A stretch of 64,000 nt of DNA, from NCBI RefSeq assembly GCF_028769735.1, contig NC_088177.1, positions 16,184,599-16,248,598 of the forward strand, given 5' to 3'. Shown here one piece after another: positions 48,681 to 62,480 of this stretch (position 1 is its first letter; every line of letters starts with the position of its first letter). The notes under the pieces were generated by a model. It saw only the letters and a list, made by a program, of their open reading frames with translations, ran no database searches and was not told where the DNA came from. Origin of the DNA: Zonotrichia leucophrys gambelii. Taxonomy: Eukaryota; Chordata; Aves; Passeriformes; Passerellidae. A program made the translations under genes and the position numbers.

Positions 48681-51600
48681 GGGCACCACTTGTGTCCTTC
48701 CTGCAAGTTTCATGTCTAAATAAACACAGCAAACTTTGAACTAGCCCCGTGTAAGGCCCTGCAATTGCCATGGGTTTGTGCTGCAGAAGCTCCCTAATCT
48801 ATCCTGATAACCCAAACTCCCCCAGCTTAAAGCACTGTCACGCAGCGCCGGGCGGAAGGAGAGCAGACAGACAACTGAAATTAGATGCTGATGAGATGCC
48901 AAGAGAAGATTGCTTCTAATGCTGTGCCACACCAGCAACTGAATAAGATGAAGCCTTTTTAGCTGAAACAAGAATTACCTTGTAGCACCTTTGGTTGTTT
49001 GTGCAAGAGAAAGAGTTTTTTGAAAGGTTATTCAAAAGGTTCAAGTGTTTTGAAAGGTTGTGGGCTTCTAGAAAGCTCATAAGTTTCAAGAATACTTTAC
49101 CACTTGGAGTTCTCATTCAGTTCCAGTGAAAGCAGTTCCTTATCTGCCTTATTTATGCTTTGTACTCCCACCAAGCCATCCTTCTTTATGCAAACCAAGC
49201 CATGCAAGCACATTTCCTCTGCGCCCAAGATGACTTCTCCCCACATTTTCCAGTGCTCTCATTTTGCAGAGAATAATCAAAGAGAATTATTTCTATATCC
49301 TGGGTTATAGAATAGGTACTTCAAGACGTATTTCACAGAAGATTTTCTGGCCTGGTTAGCAAAAGAACAGAAAGGCTTGTTTAGCCTGCTGTACACTTCC
49401 ATTTCTTTTAGATCAGCCTCTATTACAACTCTGCTGTGCATGGCTGCAAGTGGCCATTTCCTAGCAAAAGCCTCCTATGTATAATTTCAAAATCAGCTTT
49501 TTGGCATGAAATCAAAGGAAGGCAGCACAGGATCTTTGGGCTGGAAACTTTCACTGAGTTTTCTTCTCTGCAAGGAGAAGGTTTACATATGAGATTTCTG
49601 TTCCTGCTTCCCTGTATTTCAAGAAAGAATGAAATCCAGCTATATTGATTTCAAGCATGCAATGATACTTGGACTATGGAGAAAAAGCTGCATTAAAAGA
49701 GTGCAACACAGATTTAAGACACAGGACTGATGTGCAGTGTCCAGCAGGCATTGCTCTCTCCTGAATCAGCTTATGGGAAAGAAACTTTCCTGCTGCTGGC
49801 CAGAGCAGTAGTTGAAGGATGGCCTGGTTTGGAAAGGAGCCTGTACTTGTTGAGATGCAGATCCCGGGCTATGAGAAAACAATTGCTAGTTTGAGTCAAG
49901 TAGCTCAAATAAAGAAGTGTCAGGTATCAGTTGCTAATCTGAGCAAATCAATGTCATTTTGATGAGTGCAACAGGAATTTGAAGAAAAATTGCCACGCTC
50001 ACAAATTCCCTTCTCTTTTGAAAGTCCCCATGTGTAAAAGCTTATATAAGCTTAATTGAAGCCAACAAAGTGCAACTTTTAAAAAACAATTTAGGTGCCT
50101 TTTATAGGTGTCTAATTAGTGATTATAGTCACCAGGGCAAGTTGTCCAAAAAAAAAGTGAAAGACAGAGAGGCCTATGCCTTTTTTTAGAGTTATGAAAA
50201 ACAAGTAGAAAGAACAACCCAGAGAGAAAGCTTTTTTTTTATTTGACACATGAAACTTCTATTGAATGTAGCAGTTTGGACTCTAATAGAGCCACTAATT
50301 TTCATTTCAAATATTAAAGGCTTATGGCAACATTATTAAGATTAAACATCCCCGAGAAGTAGAGGAACAAGATTTTATTTCTTTTTTTTTTTTTTAATAA
50401 GGATAAAAGCATGCTGATTTTCTTTTCCTTGTTCTGGAAAATGTTTCACTTTTTCCAAAGTAGTCTGTCTGTAATACAGTTTGATACAAAGGAAGGAAGA
50501 GAGGAATAGGACAAATTCAAAGACAGAGGACTTTTCTCTGGTGAAGGACTCCTGTAAAAAGTGTCTGAACTTGAATAGAGTTTAAAAGAAGTAATTTTCT
50601 TCCAAACCCATGGCTTATTTTGATTAAGAAGGTGCTGCCTACCAGAAACAAAGTGCAAGGAATGCATCACACTGATCTGATTCCATTTGTCTAATCAAGT
50701 TAGCCCATGTATCTAATCAGTGAAACTCAAGTGCTCCTAGTGCTTGCTCAAGGAAAAAAGTCTTCCTCTACAGTGCCAGGCTGCAGGATTGTCCAGAGGC
50801 CCTAAGAATCCTCATCAACATCCTTAAACCATCAACACCCATGATGGCAGCAGAAAATAATAAACACATGAAGAGTTCCAAAAAACAAGCTTAGCTTATC
50901 TTCTCTCCAGGCCTTCATACATCCCCATCTCACTGATGGGGTTTCATTAATTTTTACAGCATAGAAAAAGTCTTCCAGCTATACAAATGCCTTCCACAAA
51001 AAATCACAAAAGGAAATTGTGATTTCTTTTCCCCCTTGGACCTTCATTTGACAGGAACATATTTAGGACACCTCTCACATTCTCTACCTTCTCTCTTATA
51101 TCTGCACAATAATTTTTAATCTGACTCTCTGTTAACCCAACATAACAAAAAGTTTGCATAACATTGCTCTTTCCTTTCATTGTCTAAATGCTCTAGCAAT
51201 GATAGCATGATGCATTGCTAAGCCCTAATGTGTTTGCAAGCTGACAGAGCTAAGTGGCACCTTGAGGGGGGTGGCAAAGTTCACCAAACCTGCTTGGGTA
51301 CCCAGCAATCTGACCATGGTCTGGCATTGGTCCTGCTTGCAGCTGGCAGACATGTTGCATAGTTTTCTGTCTAAATATTTGGATCTCTCAGATGAATTTT
51401 TCTTCCCCCTCCCCACCAGCTTAACACAATATTTTGAACAGATGATGCACCAGAAATGATGCATGTTTGCTTCTTATAAATAATTTTGTTTAAAAATATT
51501 AGTCTCATTGCTCTGAGAACCCAGCTAATCATTACACAGATTTATTTACACTGTGAGCCTTCAAGCTACTGTAATTGTCTCATCCTCCACATTTGTATCA

Positions 51601-52400
51601 GGGCACCACTGAAGGCAATAAAAGAGCATGCAATAAGTGTCTTTTGCATAACTTTTTTTTTAACTTGTATTGTCAAAATATTACAGTGTCTATGAGGGGG
51701 TAATTTTGTTGCTACCTGATTCAAGGACAACTTTATAAAGGTGAAAACCTCCACATCCAGAAGAGTTCCCCAAAAGTGCAGACACACTATTTAAACAGCA
51801 ACATTATAATGATCCAAAGCTTGCCATTTCATATTTTACTTAATGTTTGTCGATATAAGCTAGTAAAGATTAGTGTAAAGTTGTTTTGTAATGAGCAAGA
51901 GCATCCTTTGTGTTTATAGCTGATCAATAACAACTTGAGATGAGAACTGTGATGCTAAAACTGTCTTATTTCCTGCTAGTTTAATAAGAACAAGGAGGGG
52001 CTGTACCACTGAACAAATAAGCTTAATGCTATTATTAATAGTGTTTGAAATCGAACCCTGAAAGTTTGTCCTGAAATCTTGCTTAAGTAAAGCTGAAGTT
52101 ACAACATAAAGTCACCTGAAGCTGACATAAGCACATACAGATTAAAAAACCAATTTTTTTTAAAACTGAGCATAAATGGAATTTCATAGTGGTTGCTTTG
52201 TCGTGTTTTTAGACTCTCATAGCCAGAAGCTCTCCATGTGTCCACCAGTAGCTGAAGACACAGAGAACCAAATTCTCTTCCATTTACAGCACTACATGCA
52301 TCAGGCCAAACTAATCTGGTTATGACAATGCAGAGCCATCAGCAAGCAAGATCATACAAGAAACCCAACTCACTGCCACTGATATCATGGACAGTTCTGG
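48681..52400. other. unique AT-rich noncoding DNA
   Basis: No gene. 14 T at 50382-50395 and several short T or A runs. A small CpG cluster (CGCAGCGCCGGGCGG) lies at 48841-48855. The 50035-50140 stretch has AAGCTTAATTGAAG and GTCTAATTAGTG words and may be regulatory. Imperfect AAAGGTT direct repeats occur at 49020-49060. Confidence 0.6.
50382..50395. repeat. poly(T) 14
   Basis: Fourteen consecutive T, a simple homopolymer and likely length-variable. Confidence 0.8.
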
Positions 52401-55400
52401 TGCAGCATCATTACGCTGCTGCCCAATTGCTTCCCCCTGCAGCGACCTGTGGGTCCTTCTAGAAAAGCAACCAGCCCTGCTGCTACAAGAGACTGGCTGA
52501 ATTCTACACAGAGCTCAAAGTCAGGTTCACTGCCTAATAAAACAAACAGCTTAGTCTCAGAGCATGCAAAAGCCTTTTCTGCACCAACAGGGAAATGAAG
52601 CCTTTGCAAGCCTCCTGCTGCCGGGCACCATTTTGTGGAGATGGCAACATCTGAGGCATTGGAATAGCGAGGGCCTGGCAGAAGGGCTGACAATGAGCCA
52701 CCATACTGTGGGTGTCAGGAGCCTCACGTCAGCAAAACAGCATTCACCAGCTGGAGGCCCACAAGTGCCAGTTTTAATTATAAACTTTATTTTCAAATAG
52801 AGCTCACAGTTTGTTCAGGGTACACTTCATGCCATCAGAGCATTTGAGCACTGCACCAGCCAAATTGGTGGCTTGCTATGTTCTTAGAAAAAGAACTGTA
52901 GACCTAAAATACTTGTGCTCATTCAGAGGAACAATAATCTTTTGCAGTCAGTTTGTCAAGGATTGTGTTTTCCAAATGTACAAGTAAAATACCTAATGAT
53001 TTCAGTACACAGAACTATTATCCTCTGCTCTACTTTCCCCTTTAGACTCATGATTATTCCCTTTATATTTTTATTTCCCACGAAGTCAAGGTTCTCAATT
53101 CTACAAATTTAGTACACGTACATTCACCTAAATGTTGATTTAAATGTTTATTTTGTGTTTGCCAAGGAGATTGTTGCTCAGTTTTGCATACCTTGATTCC
53201 ATTGTACTCATGCCACAACTCAGGAGGCAGAAAACATGCACATGAAAAGAACTGGTCAGTCAGTTTGTGATTTCACCTGTGCTTTCCAATGTTCATTTGG
53301 CACAAATGTAACATCTCACTGCTGCTCTAGACTTCATCTTCATTCTTTTGTTTTATAACCATTCCTCTTTTCCCAACCATTGCTGTAGTACATTTAATTA
53401 AGGATTCCATTCTAAACTTTCTGTATTAACATTAGGAACATCTTAAAATGTTCCTTTCTTCATAGACTTACACAGAGCTTTATATGTATATATACCTAGA
53501 TATGCATACATACATAACATTATTCATACATTCTTTTGAATAATCTTGGTATCGTGGTAATAGAACTTTAGAAACAATAAATATAAGTTTTAAAGGTATA
53601 ATTTTTCCAGTGCATTCCAAATAATTGTGACCCACCAGAAAAATATCAGCCCAATTTTTGTTGTCACAAATGATATTCATTCCTCCTTGCTACTCTAAGC
53701 TAGTTTGAATCAGGTTTTAGGTAAGGAATTCTCCTAACAAAAGCTGCTTCATAATACCTTTAGAAACTAGAATCTGATGTAAAAAATGTTACACCTGGTT
53801 TATTCCATAAGCTGAAAAATGATGCAGTGTTGATTGCCTATGGTGAACAGATCCCATGCATTAATTAACTGCTTCTTAAAATGTCCATTTAGATTAATGG
53901 AGAAAATTCTACTAGAGATGAAAACTGTCTCACTACAAAATAAAGCATCTGAGTGACAGACTGGTAATCTGCATTAAAAAAAAAATGGAGGAGATATGAA
54001 TGAAAGGACAGAGACATATCAGATATATGCTGTCAAAAATCTCTTCTAGAACTTGCTTCACTTAATTCCTTTATACCACACTGACAGGGATGATGTATCA
54101 TTTAGTACTTTAAAAGATTCTCCAGTAAGCCAGAAAAGTGATGAGCAGCTCTTGTGACCCTGGCACCCAGAATAATTATGATTATCTGCACTATTTAGCC
54201 TGAAAGGAAACGGACAGTGTTCATGGTCTGTTAGCTCAGCTATGATGTTTGATAATCTATACACACAAGCCATTGGAGGTCACTCAACCTTAGAGTACTT
54301 CAAGCACACTTAGTTAGCCTTTACTGAATGGTGAAGTGCAAGTGCCCTATTTCTATTGCTATGACACTATTGAAAGACTGGAACTGCTGAAGGATGAAAA
54401 CAATTTCACTTTATTCTGCTATGTAGAAAAATTTGAATACACTCAGTTGTTTGGTTGGACTGTAAATATGAAAAGCCTGCTAGCTTGTCGAGAGAAGTGA
54501 AAACCAAGCAGATGGAAAAAGAAGCTGAAGAAAATTAAGCTGATTCTGGGCAACTGGTTAGAAGTGTTACCAGAATCTTCCCCTTCACCCAAACACAAAA
54601 TCCCCAACTGTAAAAGCATTCTTTAGCTACAAGTTAGCCTGAATTGAACAACAAAAGCATAACAATGGTTCTGTATACTTGTTTTCCAAAAAATAAATAC
54701 AAAAGTAGCTGCTTGGTTGCATGATTAATGTTTTTATATTAAATTGAAGTCACATTGGAATTTTACCGACTTACTAGAATTTGAAGAGGGGTTATTAAAA
54801 GCAACTGTAATATAAAAAAGTGGACCATCAAACTACTAGCTTTTGCTTAAACATAAAATAATTTAAATTTTAGAAACAAGGGGGGTTAACTATCTCTGTA
54901 GACTGAATGCATGGATTTTTGGCCTCAAGGGAGCAGCCACAGCATCACACAGGACAAAAAAAAAAAAAAAGGCATGTCAAAAGATGTCTTTTCCAATGAG
55001 AGAGAACTATTTAATAGGTCTACGTTCACTGAAAACCATGCTGCATTTTCTAGCCACTTTGGGGAGCAGATCCACTTGATCTTTCAGAGATAATGCCTTT
55101 TTCACTGTTTCATGCATACAGAAAGCATCAGATGGAGTGGGCACAATAATATTTTTCCAAGACTAATTTTGCATTCTAGATTTGAAAAAATACAATTCAG
55201 AACAAAAGTTAAAAGATTACATATAGGTATCCAGCTGCTACAGAAAGTTTTCCAACTTTTCCAGAGATCAATAATCTCACACTGATACAAAATTAAGAGT
55301 GTGGAGACTTGGCCCTCAGTATTGATTCAAGACATCTCTATAACTTGACTGTGTTTGTAAGAGTAAAATCTTCCCAATGCATATTCTCTTTACAAGTGCA

Positions 55401-58400
55401 TTATAACCCTTCAGGACAGTGTATTCTGTGACAGTCTTCACTGTTGCAAATTCTACTTCTGTGGCAAAAAACCCCCTCCAAATCAAACAACGAAAGCCCC
55501 AAAACCAGAGTAGTAAAGCTGCAGACTGTGTGTGATGCTGTGAGACCTCCCAAACTCCATTGGTTACTTTTCTGATGCTGCAATTTCCTATTTTATTTCT
55601 TCTTTATTTCTTTTTGGATTTCTTCTTCTTCACAATTCATCTTTATCATGTGCACAATTTTTTTTACCCTCACAAGCTGTGTGAACCAATGCTGAGAGGA
55701 GAAAAACGCTCTTTGTACCCCTCATGGGTCATCTCTCTCTGGTTTGCTTACCAAGAGCTAACGACAGAGCCCAAGCCAGGCACAGCAAAAATTTCACAAA
55801 AACTCATTCTGGGTAAGCTGGAAATGCCTCTAAAAACAGTCTGAAGATGATTTTCCTTCTCCCCAAAACTTAAAACCAACAGCAGTTTGATATTTCTCTG
55901 TTTTATGTTTCCTCCTCACCACCCTTCCTATGTTATAAGAATCTTTTGTCTTAGCACAAAAGCCTGAGCTAACTTTTTTTTCTAAATTTCCTTCCTGAAA
56001 TAACCTCATTCTCAATATTTGTTGTAAAGTTATTACTTATAAATAACCAAACACACACACAATTCTGCTGAAGCTTTATGGTGGCAAGATGGTGTATTTA
56101 AATCGGAGGCTGAAAAAAGATCAATACACAATTATTTTTAAATACATCTATGTTATTCTGTTTTTCTTTAGATTTCTCTATTAATCTTGAATTAATTTTC
56201 TTTTTGCAATAGTTATAATGTCATTATTGGGTTTTGTATCTAAAATACTTCAAAATAGAAAGAGCACCAAGTATTTTAATACATTATAAGGGTATCTATA
56301 TCCAGGTAACAGATCAAAGCTGTATATTTCATTTTTACAACCAAATAAAATTGCATATTCCTTAGTTTAGCACAAATAATTCATGCTGTGGCAAAGAATG
56401 GTATAAAGAGCTGTCAGACAAGGATGCAGGTATTCCTTTTTTTTGTTCTATTTAAAGCAGTACATTTTCTGTTCTAGCAAGAACCTGTGATCACTAAGAA
56501 AAATATTAATAGCTCAACATTTATCCCAGAGTGGCCATGCTCACTGCGCCTGCATTTCTATTAAAGAAAACCTTTTCACTGAGCTCAACATCAGTAGTAG
56601 AGCCTGCTCTTCTAAGCCTAGATACATACTCAGGACAACTTCCCAGTCAACAACCCCAGAACAGTGTTGGAAAAAGAGGTTATGCACCTTCATCTAGCTC
56701 TCCTTTTCATCACACAAGCCAGCTTGTTGTTTTTGTTTGATTTTTTTCCCCCCCATGGTAGAATAAAGAAGGAAAAGGTTTGTCAGCAACTACTTTTAAG
56801 AATTGGTCTCTTCTCACTACTGCCCATAACACAGCTCCAGTGTTTAGTGAATAGCTCATGAACATACTGAGTTTTCTTATATTGGGGTTTTTCTTGATTT
56901 TGAAGGGTTTCTAATCTGGCACAGAAATTTGATTGTTTCACCCCAAGTTTCAGTGATTGCAAATTGAGAATTTAAACAGTCTTTTAGCCCTTGAGCACAT
57001 TACATTCTCCCTAAACTTAGAATGAAGAAAGTATGACAAAAGTAATTTCAAGTATTTCAGTCCTTAGATAAAGCTTCTTTCCCTTCAGTCTTCCTCATTA
57101 ACTCTCTCCCATAAAGTTTATTTAAGTCAAGCAATGATCAAAAGTCAAATGTAAGATATTAAAAACTAAAGCGCACCTCAATACAAAGACAATTCAACTA
57201 CCCTTGTACTGATCAAAATTCAAATCAGGCTGAGATTTAAGCAGTGTCACTTTCTCATTCTTACCTTCCCCTCACATTATATTATCCTGGTTCATCAAGC
57301 ACCCCTCCCAGTTTTCAGTAGTGTAGACAAAAATTGTTATTTCTCATAGGTCTTAGAAGCTCCCTCTATGGTACCAGGAAGCAGAGCTGGATAACAGCAA
57401 GCTTGCTCAGCATCTTTCTCTTCCACTACCCTCAAAAGATGAGTAAAAGGGTGCAGAAAGAAGTTATGGCAGCCAGAGAAAATAGGGTGATGTTTATCAT
57501 TCAAGGGAGCAGGAGACAATTTTGCTTAATCATAGCTTTGTTTAAGTAGCATCAAACTCTTCATGCAATGCTATAAACCTCTAATTGCTGCATTGCCTCA
57601 CTTTCCAAGGAAACTTCAGCTTGAGTATCACCAACAACTCCAGTTGTTGACAAAGAAGTGAGAGTAATTAGGTACATAAAGTTAACTATGAGGGGGAAAA
57701 GTAAATCAGAAATTGAGTCACTGCCGATGCTAATAGAGCTGTTGGCAGTAGAGACGAAAAACCCCAGAGCCTAACCCAAAGAAAACAGCTCAGAGTTGTA
57801 AGGCTTTGGTGCAGCAGACACTATGAAAGAATTCAGATTTGTGGAGAGAACTTGATTTACAATCACAAATGGATAAGGTCTATGGGCACAATGGAGAACA
57901 AAGCTACTGGACAAAACATGGGCATCTTTAGTTCAGGTTCCAGGCCATTCAGTCATCCATTCTATAGAGTATAATTTTTTATGATTTAAGGGTATGTTTT
58001 TTCTTGTTACTGTGATGGTCTAATTGAGGCAGATTTTTTAAAATAAAAATCAGATAACATATTATAATCTAAGGAAAAACCCAACCAGCTTTTGGACACA
58101 AGCCTTCCTAACTTCCTACATAATCAATCATAATTCTAAAACATATGACCCTCCAAGCAAAATGCGTCAATACTCTTCTTCAACAGTGACAAAACTGGCA
58201 AAAAAGCAGCTTTTGATATATTTGCTATTTCACCCACATAAGAGCAAATCTCAGTTTATTTCTATCTTACTGCTGATGTCCTTGTCAGCTGTTACTGGTC
58301 ATTAGCATCTTAGCTCATTCAGATAACTCTGCCATTCAATCCCTTCCTCGTCCTTCACAACAATACTTCATATGGCTTGTTACTGGAACTAATGACCACT

Positions 58401-58507
58401 TTTTAAAAAAGAATTTGGCAATTACTTGTGACTTTTGAGCTTTAACTAGGCAGCCAACAAGCAGCAAGGCTGAACTCAGACTTTCAGGCAGTTACATATT
58501 TATCATT
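52401..58507. other. unique AT-rich noncoding DNA; GC-richer patch at 52400-52770
   Basis: No gene supported. The 52400-52770 patch is GC-richer and open in overlapping frames on both strands without any domain. 15 A at 54956-54970. 57590-57760 is mixed-composition unique sequence with AATTAGG and TGAGTCACTGC words that may be regulatory. No transposon was recognised until the CR1 at 58508. Confidence 0.6.
54956..54970. repeat. poly(A) 15
   Basis: Fifteen consecutive A. The sequence to its left is not a recognisable retro-element, so a retroposed tail is not supported. Confidence 0.8.
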
Positions 58508-58735
58508 AAATTTCACACAATACCAGGCTGGGAGGGACCTGAAGGATCATCTGGTCCAACTTTCTTATCAAAAGCACAGTCTAGACAAGATGGCTCAGCA
58601 TCCTGTCCAGAATTTTGAAAGTATCCAATGTTGTGGAATGTACCACTTTCCTGGGAAGATTATTCCAATGGCTGAATGCTGTGAAAAGTTTTCCTCTTAC
58701 ATCTAATTGGAGTATCCCCTGAAGCCTGATTTATC
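58508..58735 (-). mobile_element. old CR1 LINE 3' fragment, minus orientation
   Basis: On the + strand it reads CAGGCTGGGAGGGACCTGAAG, GATCATCTGGTCCAACTTT, then GGGAAGATTATTCCAATGGC and GTGAAAAGTTTTCCTCTTAC, ATCTAATTGGAGTATCCCC. This is the reverse complement of the 3' UTR and ORF2 end of an older CR1 subfamily. The terminal octamers at the left edge are eroded. It is 5'-truncated (right side), noncoding and clearly more diverged than the copy at 30190. The exact right edge is uncertain. Confidence 0.85.
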
Positions 58736-60524
58736 AAGACTTATTCTGATCTGGGAAATCTGCTACTGGTGCAGTGTTCAGACATCTTAGACAGCTTTTT
58801 AGGCAATACGTGTATCTTGAATTACAATAGACAATAAAGAGCATAACAGAGGATCCTATATATGTTTGAGGTCCATGACAGATAATCCTCCTCTTCCTTG
58901 GCTTCTTTTCCTTGATTACCAATGGTGTCAGAAAAATTCAAAATCTTGATCTAGCCTTACTCTGCAACAATTTGTCACCCACAAACAGGCATTTCACTAT
59001 CAGAAATCACTATCACTCGGCACATTTTCCATTATTCTCTCAAATCCAAGGCAGGATGTCCTGTGGTTTTAGGGCAAAACCACTTTCAGCTGGCATTTGT
59101 GGCTAACAAAAGACTATCTCTGTGCACAGTACCACAGAAAACTTGTTTTGCTTTTGCCCTGCAGAAGTGTTAGCTATGAACCCTGTCAACAAAAATTGCC
59201 TGGTTTTTGCTAGCAGCACAGACAGGCTCGGGTTTCACTTTGCTGAGGGATTTGCCACATTCCAGCAGAACTGTAATGGGGCATGTTTGTGCCGGCAGGG
59301 GAAGGAGGTCTGCCACACCACATGGCACTCAGAGCTGCTGCCACACACAATGAGCCAGTCACATTCTGCTTGAGAGCTTCCAAGTTAAGCTGTGTTTTAC
59401 TGCAAACATAGAGCTTTGGGCTTTTTCTGCATCTAGCACAGATTACAGCAGGCACCTTACAACCAAAATCCAGCCACTATAACGATACAGAGCCCTTGAG
59501 CAAAGTTGCAATGCCACAGGGGCAAGAGCTTGCATTTAACCCCAGAGAGAAGCATGCTTTGGAGTGTTACTTCAGGCAGAAAACACATGAACTATGCTCC
59601 AAATATCTTCTGTGTGATATGGAAGTAAGGAGGCATCTTTCAAAGCTTTTATCATCATCTGGATAAACCAGCGCTTCTAAATTCTTACAGATGCCCAATG
59701 AAAACTCCTATCAGCATTTTCTGATTGCAATAATAATAATAATAAAAACAACAATATTGTTAAGACCCACTCACCTACTGTAAATGTCATTTTGGTAATT
59801 GGTGATACATAAGAAATCTCATCAACCAATACATGTGTATTATTTACCACCTATAGAGTAATCTCAGTTTGCAGGCTAAGAAAAATAAACTAGCTCAGCA
59901 TTACTGAAATCCTCCCCAAGATGTGGAGAATGAAGTAGCTCAGATCACATGACAATAATAATTTACAATCATTATCATGTTCATTGGAGTTTCTATTCTA
60001 TGCCAAATGCTTTATTTTTCACATGCATGTGTCACACACTTGCTACATTAAAGGAAAAAAACCCAACAAAACAAAGCAAAAAACAAACGCTAAAAATCTT
60101 TCAGGGAGGATGACTTGTTTCCTGAACTTTGCCCCAAACCCATGAACTGCTCGCTTTTTCAACACAGTTGTGCCAAGAGACATGAGCCAGATGAGCCACC
60201 ACACATTTCCATCTTTACAGACACATTGTCTAACACTTAAAACGTGGTTTCAGTCCCTTACTAATGGCTTTTGTGGCTTAGAAAATTTGGGTCCTTCTCT
60301 TGACGGATCCCGTGCAGAAGAAGCACAGCAAATGCAGTCAGGCATGTCTGTGCTATGGCAGTGTGGCAGCCATGCCAGTTTTCTCACAGCAGCACAAACC
60401 TGAAAGTTTTTAAGCCCCTGATGGCTGCAAAAGGTGTATGGAAGAATCCCCTGCTTTCTCTTGCAGCAATAATAAGAGCTTAAAAATGAACACAAGCTTT
60501 GGGAAAAAAAAAAGTTCTATATGT
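58736..60524. other. unique noncoding DNA
   Basis: No gene supported. An 83-codon + frame at 59122-59373 is Cys/His-containing but overlaps an open minus frame and has no known domain. An (AAT)n microsatellite lies at 59729-59745 and 10 A at 60504-60513. Confidence 0.55.
59729..59745. repeat. (AAT)n microsatellite
   Basis: Five to six AAT units followed by an A/C-rich tail. Short and probably polymorphic. Confidence 0.8.
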
Positions 60525-60990
60525 TTCCAGGTTGATTAATCAATATTTAATTATTTAGAAGCTCTAAATGGCTATCTTTGTCTGGCATGGGTACAAAACA
60601 TGTCATCATCTGTCAATAGAGGCCACGAAATCAGATCTTAAGCATGTAGCAGGGCACTGCTCAGCAGAGAAAGTGTTTACTCAATTTGCTGCACTTTACC
60701 ATTTCATTTCATCAAAGGTGTTTATGTCACACTTAATGAGATGAGGGACAGCAGAGGCCTCAATTGCAGGTCTTAGCACTGTCTGATAACTGCAGCAATC
60801 TGGGAATAAACACTGCTTTGCAGAAACCATTTTTTAGAGCCCTAATAAAGTAATCGTAGGCCTTAGTAGAAATTGGTTAATTGGATCATCTATGTTTTGT
60901 TCTGGGAGTAAAATGTGTATTACTATGATTAATTCATTAGAGAGTGTTCTTACTGGAGTTAATTTGATAGTTCTGAACCAAGGCATCATA
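60525..60990. promoter_or_regulatory. candidate conserved noncoding element with 12-bp homeodomain palindrome
   Basis: It opens with the perfect palindrome TTGATTAATCAA (60532-60543, HNF1/PBX-like) and TTTAATTATTTAG. It then holds moderately GC unique sequence with TCAAAGG (TCF-like), CTTAATGAG and TGTCTGATAAC (GATA-like), and closes with GGTTAATTGGATC and ATGATTAATTCATTAG. Homeodomain words at both ends flank a block without coding frame or simple repeats. It is enhancer-like by texture only. Confidence 0.3.
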
Positions 60991-62129
60991 CTGTTGAGTG
61001 GCTATTGTGCTTCTGCAGAATTTATGTACTAAAGCCTCAAAACATTTCTGCCTTGCTAAAGGTGCCAGAATTTTTCTGATCCTCTGGATATAATGAGGTT
61101 CTCCTTGATTCAGCTTGTGGCCAGCACAGCCACTGCTGCCCAGAGCTCAGAGTTAATTCACAGCAGTTCGGTGTATGTGAACAAACAGGAGCACCCAGTG
61201 TATCCAAAATGGCCTACCAATTTTTTACAGTTCTTTTTACACCTCCCCAGGCAGTGGATAAGCTTTCTTCCATATTCACCACAACCTGAAAGGCTCGGAG
61301 AAATGGTGGCACTGGCCTCCATCTAGTCAGTAGCTACTAAAGGGGATGTGCTCCACAACTGCTTGACAAGCTCAGATACCTGACGTTTTTGAGCTCTTTT
61401 GGGTGCAGTTTTTTAGCAACTTATCTGCCCTGACAGTCTCAGCTGTTAGTGAACCCCTCTACAGGCTTTTAGTGCTTGGTCTCACACACATATTTCTACC
61501 CTTAACAGATGTATCTTCAGCAAGTACTGGTGAAGTGCCCATGTATGAGAAATTAGCTACTTATCTGTAAGGATGCCTATAGACAGTAGGGAATTGTCAT
61601 ACAAGCAAGAGGGAGCTTGAAATGACATTCCAGTGAGGCAAAGAGGTCTTTTACTGCCCATCTCAAACAAGATTATGATACCCTTTCAAGAACGAAACCT
61701 CAAACCTTTATTTGGAACCTTCTGATAACTCAAGGTAAAAGTTACTAAATATTTATATTAGTCATAATGTAATATTACTCAAAGACTCTTGCAGTATACA
61801 GCTAGAAAATACTTTTTTGCCTGGAATAATGGTCTGTAGACTGGGCTGCTGGGAAATCAACACACACAGATAGAAGGATAAAGCAATCTTAGTGACTTCT
61901 CTCATCATGGCTATTCTAGCTTTAACATGTTCCATCTGAGCCATAAATCTTTAACCCTATAAAATAGTAAGAAGCAAGGACTAAACTGAATTATTTATTA
62001 ATCCTTAAGTCAAATTACAATATTCTACATATCTTCCATTCTTGGGATTTGACGCGTTCTGAACAAGGAAAAGTTCTCTTTTACAGAGAGGAAAACTTTC
62101 CACTGCTCTCAAAGTTTATGTGCTTGTTA
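60991..62129. other. unique noncoding DNA
   Basis: No gene or repeat recognised. 61093-61326 has an open + frame with no domain. Confidence 0.6.
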
Positions 62130-62480
62130 AATAGGCTGTAATAATTAAATGCATACACATGCTTGAATGATAAATTTTAGTAATAAGTGCACTGGGACTT
62201 ACCATGACCTTATCAAGTGGGGCTAGCCAGTCATTAATTCAGATAACGCAATTTATTATCATAATCTTTCGCTTATACTATTGTAGGGCATATGATTTAT
62301 CCTAATTTGCATATGCAGATTGAGATGCAATCATTTCATTAATTTTAATGCTTTTCCTTAATCCCATCAAGATTAACACTTTGTCTAAAAGTTCTGTACA
62401 GCATACTTGTAACTGCCCATTAATGCGTTATCCTAATATTAGTATGGGTGAATTATAATGAACAAAGTACTTTAATTTGA
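62130..62480. promoter_or_regulatory. candidate conserved noncoding element, octamer and homeodomain-rich
   Basis: Within 350 bp there are TAATAATTAAATGC, CATTAATTCAG, ATCCTAATTTGC followed by ATATGCAG (a POU octamer ATTTGCAT at 62305-62312), GATGCAATCATTTCATTAATTT, CCCATTAATGCG and GAATTATAATG. Single-copy GC-containing words (TCAAGTGGGGCTAGCC, CTTATCAAG) separate them. There is no coding frame and no microsatellite. The density of POU and homeodomain words in unique sequence is the highest I see in the window. Function is inferred. Confidence 0.35.

Noticed and set aside
59122..59373. Cys-containing 83-codon + frame considered as a small secreted or zinc-binding protein
   Set aside because: There is no signal peptide or regular cysteine spacing, and an open antisense frame overlaps it.
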